Source: Firmicutes bacterium UBA2296
GTDB lineage: Bacteria; Bacillota; UBA994
Length of the DNA stretch: 5,756 bases
Direction: 5' to 3'
Assembly (NCBI GenBank): GCA_002345475.1
Contig: DDWC01000122.1
Span: forward strand, 7,602-13,357
The position numbers and the translations under genes are program-made. The notes under the pieces were generated by a model, which was not told the origin of the DNA, did no database searches, and saw nothing but the letters and a program-made list of their open reading frames with translations. The stretch's first letter is position 1, and each line of letters begins with the position of its first letter. Of this stretch, positions 1 through 4,566 are shown piece after piece.

Positions 1-79
1 CCCCGCCGCTGGTTCTTGTATTGTTCCACTGTACCGTCTCTCTGCGCAAAACGTCCTCAAAGTCCTGCTCTGCTCTCAT
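1..79 (-). CDS. Start of a probable anti-sigma factor gene (partial, runs off left edge)
   Basis: An open frame begins with ATG at 79 and runs through base 2 without a stop, giving 26 visible residues that begin MRAEQDFEDVLRRETVQW. It overlaps the last 23 bp of the ECF sigma gene in another frame. A strong ribosome binding site (AAGGAGAGGAGG, 89-100) lies inside the sigma gene, 9 nt before the ATG. In bacteria the gene overlapping the 3' end of an ECF sigma gene is very often its anti-sigma factor, so translational coupling to such a partner is inferred. The visible part has the charged, helix-prone look of a cytoplasmic N-terminus. It does not reach a zinc-binding HxxxCxxC motif or a membrane segment, so the family cannot be confirmed. 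It could also be an unrelated membrane or regulatory protein. Confidence 0.6.
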   Translation of the reverse strand, partial: MRAEQDFEDVLRRETVQWNNTRTSGG

Positions 80-572
80 CCTCGTTGTCCTCCTCTCCTT
101 GTGCCGCGAACTCCGCCCTCAGCTGTTCGAGAGCCCTGTTTATGCGGGATTTTACGGTCCCCAGAGGAACCTTCATTTGCTCGGAAACCTGTTCCTGGCT
201 CAGGTCGAAGACATAGCGCAGCACTATGGTTTCCCGCAGTGCTGGGTTGAGCGTGCGAACATTGCTCCACACAGCGCCTAGCTCATCATGCGAGGTAGTC
301 TCCTCCGGCAAAACCTCGGACCTCAGCCCCAGCGGAATTACACGCCTGCGCTTTTCAATGTTGCGCAGGCATACGTTAAGCAGGATGCGCTTCATCCATG
401 GTCTGAAAGACGCAGTACCGCCCTGGAGCTGCTCACGGCTGACAAATGCGCGCAGGCACGCTTCCTGAAATGCGTCTTCGGCATCCGATTGGTTGCCCAT
501 AAGAGCCAATGACGCCTTCTCCAGATACCCTTGTTCGCGTTCCAGCTCGCTGATAAAATCACTTTCTGTCAC
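57..572 (-). CDS. ECF-type RNA polymerase sigma factor (sigma-70 family)
   Basis: A 171-residue protein with only sigma regions 2 and 4, the architecture and size of extracytoplasmic function (ECF) sigma factors. Region 2 spans about residues 8-77, with the typical acidic-aromatic core DAEDAFQEACLRAF (30-43) and FRPWMKRILLNVCLR (56-70), which would bind core polymerase and melt the -10 element. A linker of about 23 residues follows. Region 4 is about 101-153, with a helix-turn-helix LSQEQVSEQMKVPLGTVKSR (124-143) that would read the -35 element. The tail (157-171) is very acidic. The start is GTG at 570-572, supported by AAGGAGG at 584-590; a nearby ATG at 577-579 is out of frame. The next gene overlaps its end and is probably its anti-sigma factor. 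The signal sensed and the regulon cannot be read from the sequence. The family call is secure; the ECF subgroup is not assigned. Confidence 0.95.
   Translation of the reverse strand: MTESDFISELEREQGYLEKASLALMGNQSDAEDAFQEACLRAFVSREQLQGGTASFRPWMKRILLNVCLRNIEKRRRVIPLGLRSEVLPEETTSHDELGAVWSNVRTLNPALRETIVLRYVFDLSQEQVSEQMKVPLGTVKSRINRALEQLRAEFAAQGEEDNEDESRAGL
89..100 (-). promoter_or_regulatory. Ribosome binding site for the gene overlapping the sigma factor
   Basis: The minus strand reads AAGGAGAGGAGG here, within the acidic-tail codons of the sigma gene. The GGAGG core lies 9 nt from the ATG at 77-79. It decides the start of the partial downstream gene and argues against a TTG at 58-60 as the initiator. 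The Glu/Asp-rich tail of the sigma factor (GAG, GAC, GAA codons) may be partly shaped by having to encode this site. Confidence 0.7.
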
Positions 573-583
573 CGGGCATCACC

Positions 584-590
584 CCTCCTT
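584..590 (-). promoter_or_regulatory. Ribosome binding site fixing the GTG start of the sigma gene
   Basis: AAGGAGG on the minus strand, continuing as AAGGAGGGG (582-590), with 9 nt between the G run and the GTG at 570-572. It supports GTG as the real start. The ATG at 577-579 is in another frame and hits a stop after six codons. Confidence 0.75.
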
Positions 591-601
591 TCATCCCACT
601 A

Positions 602-628
602 GATACCCGAGGGTGGCTTTTCGTTCGC
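602..628 (-). promoter_or_regulatory. Possible ECF-type promoter of the sigma operon
   Basis: On the minus strand GCGAAC (623-628) is followed after 15 nt by GGTATC (602-607). This resembles the AAC-containing -35 and CGTA-type -10 elements of ECF promoters such as the SigW class, though the spacer is about one base short. Transcription would begin near 595, leaving a leader of about 23 nt that carries the ribosome binding site. ECF sigma genes commonly transcribe themselves, so autoregulation is a reasonable inference. No good sigma-A pair was seen in the same stretch. The match is short and could be chance. Confidence 0.33.
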
Positions 629-652
629 GACCTGGCAAAAAAGAGGAGCATC

Positions 653-687
653 AAAACAGTCCGCCCACCTCAGAGCGAGGTGGGCGG
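653..687 (-). terminator. Intrinsic terminator after the nif3-like gene
   Basis: A perfect 11-bp, GC-rich inverted repeat (CCGCCCACCTC at 661-671, GAGGTGGGCGG at 677-687) with a 5-nt loop. On the minus strand it is followed by ACTGTTTTG, so the T run (653-656) begins 4 nt after the stem, and a second T-rich stretch follows near 636-645. It starts 15 bp after the stop codon of the Nif3-like gene and separates that transcript from the sigma operon. The T tract is short, but the stem is very stable. Confidence 0.8.
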
Positions 688-702
688 CGATTATTACTGC
701 TT

Positions 703-1530
703 CTAGCTGGGGTCAATGATGCCGCTCATGCGGATTACTTCGAGGCCCCTCTCCTGCAGAGCCTTGATGAATACATTCAATCCGATCGAGTCACTGGCCA
801 TATGTCCGGCGACGACAATATTGCCGATATTCTGTTCCTTTACTGCGGTTATGACATCTTCGGGCATATGCATGGATACTGTTGTGCCAATTCCGGCGTC
901 AAAGTAGGCCTTTATTACATCGACTCCACCATTGGTACCTCCGGCCATAATAACGACCGGTTTCCCGGCAAAGTCTCCTGCCGAACCGACCCTTATGACT
1001 GGCTTGCTAAGTGTCTTCTGGTATTCGGGCATCTCGTTCAACGCATCCAGGATGTCCTGCAGGGTAGCGCGAGGCTTATCTTTGAGAGCTTCCTCCAGTT
1101 TCGCCTCTACAGCACGTTCAGCCAGTACATCTGTCGGCGAGTGTATGCCCATGAAGGGCATGTTCAAGAGTCTGGCTGCGGACCAGGCCTGGTCGTAGTT
1201 GCCCGCGTGCCCGGCCCGCTCTACCTGGCCGATTTTCTTGGCCAGGGCCTTCTGGGCGCGGTTAATTGGTAAACCGGCCTCGATCATTTTATCGTACTGG
1301 CGCTTCATGACTTCGGGGAACTGACTGCGGGTCGTGCCCCCCACCGGGTGATGCCCGATGACCAAATCGACCCCAAGCTGTCTTGCCAGTAGTATCTCCG
1401 CTGTTCCCATGTCGACACCAATAAGTACCCTTTTGATGTTTTCTCCTTCCACCAGGATACCGGTGTCACCCGGCACCTCAGCCATTCCAGCCAGTTGCAG
1501 CGCCAGATCCAGGATTTCTTTCGTGTTCAT
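703..1530 (-). CDS. Nif3-like (DUF34) dinuclear metal centre protein, short form
   Basis: A 275-residue protein of the Nif3/DUF34 family. The sequence shows the hallmark VIGHHPVGG (residues 58-65), whose paired His60-His61 are metal ligands in the family, a central RAGHAGNYD segment (105-113) where the third ligand usually lies, and a C-terminal AGHMASDSIG (241-250) matching the family's GHxxxE metal motif. Here the acidic ligand is Asp247 rather than Glu. Members form hexameric toroids with two metals per subunit; the biochemical role is still unsettled, with proposals including GTP cyclohydrolase-like and metal-handling activities. At 275 residues it lacks room for the PII-like insert of the longer bacterial forms (about 370 residues). 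The start is ATG with GAGGAGGT (1536-1543) 5 nt upstream. It follows the exonuclease gene by 32 bp on the same strand and is closed by a terminator, so the two probably share a transcript. Older annotations call such proteins NGG1p-interacting factor 3. Confidence 0.85.
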   Translation of the reverse strand: MNTKEILDLALQLAGMAEVPGDTGILVEGENIKRVLIGVDMGTAEILLARQLGVDLVIGHHPVGGTTRSQFPEVMKRQYDKMIEAGLPINRAQKALAKKIGQVERAGHAGNYDQAWSAARLLNMPFMGIHSPTDVLAERAVEAKLEEALKDKPRATLQDILDALNEMPEYQKTLSKPVIRVGSAGDFAGKPVVIMAGGTNGGVDVIKAYFDAGIGTTVSMHMPEDVITAVKEQNIGNIVVAGHMASDSIGLNVFIKALQERGLEVIRMSGIIDPS

Positions 1531-1562
1531 AACTTACCTCCTCATAATATCGTCTATGTAGT

Positions 1563-2351
1563 TCAAGATTGCATTTCGGGCACCTTTATTGTCAACCCTA
1601 CTGGACAATGGTCTGAACCGAAAACCTCAGGGAGTATATCGGCCTGAAGCAGGTTTTCGCGCAACCCACGGGAGACAAGGAAATAGTCTATACGCCACCC
1701 TATGTTTCTCTCTCTGGAGTTGGCGAAGTACGACCACCAGGTGTAGGCATCCTCACGGTCAGGGTAAAAGTGGCGATAGCTATCCACAAAACCCGCATCC
1801 AGAAGTTCCGAAAACTTTCCCCTCTCCTCGTCGGTGAAGCCTGCATTGCGGCGATTCGTCCTGGGGTTCTTGAGGTCGATCTCGCGGTGTGCTACATTTA
1901 GGTCGCCGCAGATAACCACCGGCTTATGATTGCTCAACGACCGGACAAAGCTGCGAAAGTCGTCTTCCCATTCCATGCGGTATTGCAGGCGCTCGAGGCC
2001 CCTCTGTGTATTCGGTGTATAGACGTTAACCAGATAGAATGACTCGTACTCCAATGTAACAAGACGACCTTCCTTATCGTGGCGGTCCATGCCAATGCCC
2101 ATGGTCACGTTAACGGGCTGTTTCCTGGTGAAAACCGCTGTTCCCGAGTAACCTTTCTTCTCGGAGTAGTTGAAGTACTGCTGGTATCCAGGCAGATCGA
2201 GATCCACCTGGCCTGCCGACAGCTTACTTTCCTGAACACAGAATATGTCGGACTGAGCGCGATTAAAGAATTCCATGAACCCCTTGTTGAGGCAGGCGCG
2301 CAGTCCGTTAACGTTCCATGATATCAGGCTAATGTGGTTGGCTGGCTTCAT
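1563..2351 (-). CDS. xth: Exodeoxyribonuclease III / class II AP endonuclease
   Basis: A 262-residue protein of the exonuclease III (ExoA/Xth) family. It would cut DNA at abasic sites and remove nucleotides from 3' ends during base excision repair, using Mg2+ in the cytoplasm. The family motifs appear in order: SWNVNG (11-16), VQESK (39-43, metal ligand Glu41), GYSGTAVF (67-74), NVYTPN (109-114, Tyr111), CGDLNVAHREIDL (148-160, Asp150 and Asn152), WRIDYFLVS (219-227) and GSDHCPV (245-251, catalytic pair Asp247-His248). The full set of active-site residues is present and the length is normal. I place the start at ATG 2349-2351. The frame stays open to 2408, but the extra 19 residues (MCRRNGILPASGRGPGGEE) have no family counterpart, whereas the inner ATG has a ribosome binding site. 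It is the first gene of a pair with the Nif3-like gene. exoA is an equally valid symbol. Confidence 0.95.
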   Translation of the reverse strand: MKPANHISLISWNVNGLRACLNKGFMEFFNRAQSDIFCVQESKLSAGQVDLDLPGYQQYFNYSEKKGYSGTAVFTRKQPVNVTMGIGMDRHDKEGRLVTLEYESFYLVNVYTPNTQRGLERLQYRMEWEDDFRSFVRSLSNHKPVVICGDLNVAHREIDLKNPRTNRRNAGFTDEERGKFSELLDAGFVDSYRHFYPDREDAYTWWSYFANSRERNIGWRIDYFLVSRGLRENLLQADILPEVFGSDHCPVGLTIKVPEMQS

Positions 2352-2355
2352 CTCT

Positions 2356-2364
2356 TCACCCCCT
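2356..2364 (-). promoter_or_regulatory. Ribosome binding site fixing the exonuclease III start
   Basis: AGGGGGTGA on the minus strand, one base from the ideal AGGAGGTGA, with 7 nt between the G run and the ATG at 2349-2351. It lies inside the possible upstream extension and decides for the inner start. Confidence 0.65.
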
Positions 2365-2462
2365 GGTCCCCGCCCTGAGGCTGGCAGTATTCCATTTCTT
2401 CGGCACAATAGTGGCTTAATCCTTCACAAATACTGATTCATTCAAGGATCGCAGTACAACAA

Positions 2463-2471
2463 TGCTATAAT
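2463..2471 (+). promoter_or_regulatory. Extended -10 promoter of the DUF2238 gene
   Basis: TGCTATAAT: a consensus -10 hexamer (2466-2471) with the TGn extension one base upstream. No good -35 is present; the best is TTCAAG at 2441-2446 with a 19-bp spacer, which is usual for extended -10 promoters. Transcription would start near 2478 and give a leader of about 55 nt before the ATG at 2533. The element lies inside a dyad described separately. Confidence 0.65.
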
Positions 2472-2479
2472 ATATAGCA
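2463..2479. repeat. 17-bp dyad centred on the -10 box
   Basis: TGCTATA (2463-2469), ATA, TATAGCA (2473-2479): perfect 7-bp arms around a 3-nt centre. The dyad covers the whole extended -10 and reaches the likely transcription start. It gives the minus strand a similar TGCTATATA sequence facing the exonuclease gene. It may be a repressor site, a divergent promoter core, or coincidence in AT-rich DNA. Confidence 0.5.
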
Positions 2480-2532
2480 GTAACCGGACAATATGGGACC
2501 TGATTACCACCGTTCACAAGGGGGACTGCATT

Positions 2533-3165
2533 ATGCAGCTGAAATCAGTAACTGCCACTAAGGACTTCAAGACCCATGTCGCCTTTCTAATGGTCGGAAT
2601 TGCGTTCTTTATCTGGTCCTTCATTGGGCACGACGACACTTTTGCCTGGGTCATGCTTTCACTGCCGATAGTGATGGGTGTGACAGCCACCGTACTCACC
2701 TATCGTCGCTTCACCTTCACAACATTTGTCTACGCCTTAGGACTTCTATACGTAATTATCCTCATGATAGGGGCTAAGTACACATATACCTACAACCCCC
2801 TCTTCGATTTCATCAAGGACAGCCTTGGGCATAGTCGGAATTTTTACGATCGGGTAGGCCACTTTGCACAGGGCTTCATTCCTGTCCTGGTCTTCAAAGA
2901 AATAATCCTGCGGCCAGGACACATGAAACGCGGTCCATTCTTCCATCTTGTTCTTCTGTGCATGGTTCTGGCCTTCAGCGCTGCCTGGGAACTGCTGGAG
3001 TTTGGCGCTGTTTTGATCTCAGGTATGGATGCCCGGTACATCATGTCGCTTCAGGGAGATATGCTTGACACCCAGTGGGACATGTTCATGGCGGTGTGCG
3101 GTGCGGCGGTTTCCCTCCTTCTGTTTAACCGATATCACGACAAAAAGATGGCTGAGCTGGAATAG
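2533..3165 (+). CDS. DUF2238 (YjdF-type) integral membrane protein
   Basis: A 210-residue polytopic membrane protein. Hydrophobic segments are visible at about residues 16-31, 37-56, 63-82, 110-124, 136-156 and 183-198, suggesting five or six membrane passes. The family signature is clear: SRNFYDRVGHFAQGF (101-115), AWELLEF (151-157) and LQGDMLDTQWDMF (173-185). The conserved charged residues Asp106, His110, Glu153, Glu156, Asp176, Asp179 and Asp183 lie in or beside membrane segments. Function in this family is unknown to me; buried acidic and His residues would fit ion or metal binding, but that is speculation. The start is ATG with AAGGGGGA (2518-2525) 7 nt before it. It is transcribed alone on the plus strand from an extended -10 promoter, divergent from exonuclease III and convergent with rocD. 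Its last codons form the left arm of the terminator. Confidence 0.88.
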   Translation: MQLKSVTATKDFKTHVAFLMVGIAFFIWSFIGHDDTFAWVMLSLPIVMGVTATVLTYRRFTFTTFVYALGLLYVIILMIGAKYTYTYNPLFDFIKDSLGHSRNFYDRVGHFAQGFIPVLVFKEIILRPGHMKRGPFFHLVLLCMVLAFSAAWELLEFGAVLISGMDARYIMSLQGDMLDTQWDMFMAVCGAAVSLLLFNRYHDKKMAELE

Positions 3166-3182
3166 GCTCAGCCATCTTTTTT
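3142..3182. terminator. Bidirectional terminator containing the DUF2238 stop codon
   Basis: A 16-bp perfect inverted repeat: AAAAAGATGGCTGAGC (3142-3157) and GCTCAGCCATCTTTTT (3166-3181), with an 8-nt loop. Six T residues (3177-3182) end it on the plus strand, and the A run 3142-3146 supplies a five-T tract on the minus strand. It should therefore stop both the DUF2238 transcript and the convergent rocD transcript, whose stop is at 3209-3211. The left arm encodes the last residues of the membrane protein, and its TAG stop (3163-3165) lies in the loop. Confidence 0.92.
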
Positions 3183-3208
3183 AGTCGAATTCACTCGGCA
3201 AGTCCAGC

Positions 3209-4411
3209 TTATCTGATTTGCTCAAACACCTTGGCGATAATGTCCAGACCGGCCAACAGCTGACTTTCGGTAATCACCAGCGGCGGCGCAAACCGGATGA
3301 TGTTGCCGTGGGTCTGCTTGGCCAACAACCCGGCCTCCTTAAGGGCAACGCAAACATCCCATGCCTCAAAACCCGCCTCAAAGACCACTGCATTCAGCAG
3401 GCCCTTGCCACGGACTTGCACAACCCTCGGGCAAGAAATCGCGGCGACACGTTCACGGAAAATGTGTCCCAGGCGTTCGGCATTCTCGTCCAGGCGCTCC
3501 TCCTCCAGTATTTCCAGAGCGGCTATTCCCACGGCCATGGCCAGTGGATACCCTCCGAAGGTGGATCCATGAGAACCGGGTGTGAACACCTCCATAACCG
3601 CCCTGTCGGCCACTACCGCCGAAACAGTTATAACGCCACCACCCAACGCTTTGCCAAGAGTCATGACATGGGGCTTTACGCCCTCATGATCACAGGCGAA
3701 TTTCCTGCCCGTGCGGCAAAATCCGGTCTGTATTTCGTCGGCAATAAAGAGAACGTTGTTGGCCTCGCACAGATCATAGACAGCTCTCAAGTATCCCGGC
3801 GAAGGCAGGTAGACTCCGGCCTCGCCCTGAATAGGCTCCAAGAGCACAGCGCAGGTGTTTGCTGTTATAGCTGACTCGATTGCTGCGACATCGTCATAAG
3901 GCACAATTTTGAAACCCGCGGTATACGGACCGTAATTATTGCGAGCCACAGGATCAGTAGAGAAGGAGACTATGGTGATAGTGCGTCCGTGGAAATTGTT
4001 CTCTGCCACAATGATCTCCTGTTGGCCATCCACGATGCCCTTCTTCTCCACACCCCAACGACGCGCCAACTTGAGAGCCGTCTCCACCGCTTCAGCGCCA
4101 GTGTTCATTGGCAGGGCCATTTCGTAACCGGTATACTTGCACAACTTTTCCAGGAAGGGGCCCATCATGTCGTTGTGAAACGCACGGGAGGTCAGTGTGC
4201 AGCGGTCGAGCTGGTCGATAACAGCTTTCATCAACTTCGGGTGCCGATGTCCCTGATTGACCGCGGAGTAGGCGGACAGAAAATCATAATACACCTTGCC
4301 TTCAGGGTCCTTTACGATTACTCCCTCGGCTTCGGATATGACCACGGGCAGTGGGTGGTAGTTGTGCGCTCCATAGCGGTGCGCCAAATCGATATAATGT
4401 TGCGACTTCAT
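3209..4411 (-). CDS. rocD: Ornithine aminotransferase (ornithine--oxo-acid transaminase)
   Basis: A 400-residue class III PLP aminotransferase, the normal length for bacterial RocD. It converts ornithine and 2-oxoglutarate to glutamate-5-semialdehyde and glutamate, linking arginine/ornithine breakdown to proline and glutamate. The PLP lysine is Lys254 in TLGKALGGG (251-259). Other PLP-pocket motifs are NTGAEAVE (103-110), NFHGRT (139-144), EPIQGEAGV (192-200) and IADEIQTG (223-230). Residues that mark ornithine aminotransferase rather than acetylornithine or GABA aminotransferases are present: HNYHPLPV (16-23, Tyr18) and AYSAVNQGH (47-55, Tyr48), with Arg143, Glu197 and Arg373 matching human Arg180, Glu235 and Arg413. 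The start is ATG with AGGAGGAG (4419-4426) 7 nt upstream. It follows murD by 155 bp on the same strand but probably has its own promoter. No other arginine-pathway gene is in view, so a catabolic or proline-making role cannot be decided. Confidence 0.95.
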   Translation of the reverse strand: MKSQHYIDLAHRYGAHNYHPLPVVISEAEGVIVKDPEGKVYYDFLSAYSAVNQGHRHPKLMKAVIDQLDRCTLTSRAFHNDMMGPFLEKLCKYTGYEMALPMNTGAEAVETALKLARRWGVEKKGIVDGQQEIIVAENNFHGRTITIVSFSTDPVARNNYGPYTAGFKIVPYDDVAAIESAITANTCAVLLEPIQGEAGVYLPSPGYLRAVYDLCEANNVLFIADEIQTGFCRTGRKFACDHEGVKPHVMTLGKALGGGVITVSAVVADRAVMEVFTPGSHGSTFGGYPLAMAVGIAALEILEEERLDENAERLGHIFRERVAAISCPRVVQVRGKGLLNAVVFEAGFEAWDVCVALKEAGLLAKQTHGNIIRFAPPLVITESQLLAGLDIIAKVFEQIR

Positions 4412-4435
4412 TGGACGACTCCTCCTAGAATTCCT

Positions 4436-4464
4436 AGATTAGTCTAATGCCTTCATAATGTCAT
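4436..4464 (-). promoter_or_regulatory. Possible sigma-A promoter of rocD
   Basis: On the minus strand ATGACA (4459-4464, five of six to TTGACA) is followed after 17 nt by TAATCT (4436-4441, three of six to TATAAT). Transcription would start near 4429, leaving about 18 nt with the rocD ribosome binding site. Small inverted repeats overlap both boxes: CATGGCCATG (4462-4471) and ATTAG-T-CTAAT (4439-4449). They could be operators, but repeats this short are expected by chance. No terminator was found between murD and rocD, so read-through from murD is possible too. Confidence 0.3.
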
Positions 4465-4566
4465 GGCCATGCACTGGGAGACGAGCAACTTGTGATTGAA
4501 GAACGCCATCCTTAACATCGAGACCGCCGCAGAGCGAGCCTTTTGAAGTCTTGCGAGGAGGGACAA

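Noticed and set aside
58..60. TTG overlapping the sigma stop as the start of the next gene
   Set aside because: The frame it opens has no ribosome binding site at proper distance, while the ATG at 79 has a strong one and a more protein-like translation.
577..579. ATG just upstream of the sigma gene as its start
   Set aside because: It is out of frame with the sigma protein and reaches a stop after six codons; the GTG at 570-572 is in frame with good spacing.
493..1272. Plus-strand open frame of 259 codons
   Set aside because: It lies antisense to the sigma gene start and the Nif3-like gene, both with clear family motifs, crosses a terminator hairpin, and shows no recognisable domain or ribosome binding site.
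2352..2408. 19-residue N-terminal extension of exonuclease III starting at 2408
   Set aside because: Family members begin close to the SWNVNG motif. The extension is Gly/Arg-rich without a counterpart, and the inner ATG at 2351 has its own ribosome binding site.
2415..2445. Minus-strand TTGAAT near 2440-2445 as a -35 for exonuclease III
   Set aside because: At spacings of 17-19 bp no acceptable -10 follows (GGATTA, GATTAA or ATTAAG), so no promoter was called.
3218..3874. Plus-strand open frame of 218 codons
   Set aside because: It is fully antisense to rocD, whose motifs are intact, and its translation is low-complexity with no family resemblance.
4462..4471. 10-bp palindrome CATGGCCATG as a stand-alone operator
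   Set aside because: Perfect 10-bp palindromes are expected several times by chance in a window of this size and the arms do not extend; it is kept only as context for the rocD leader.
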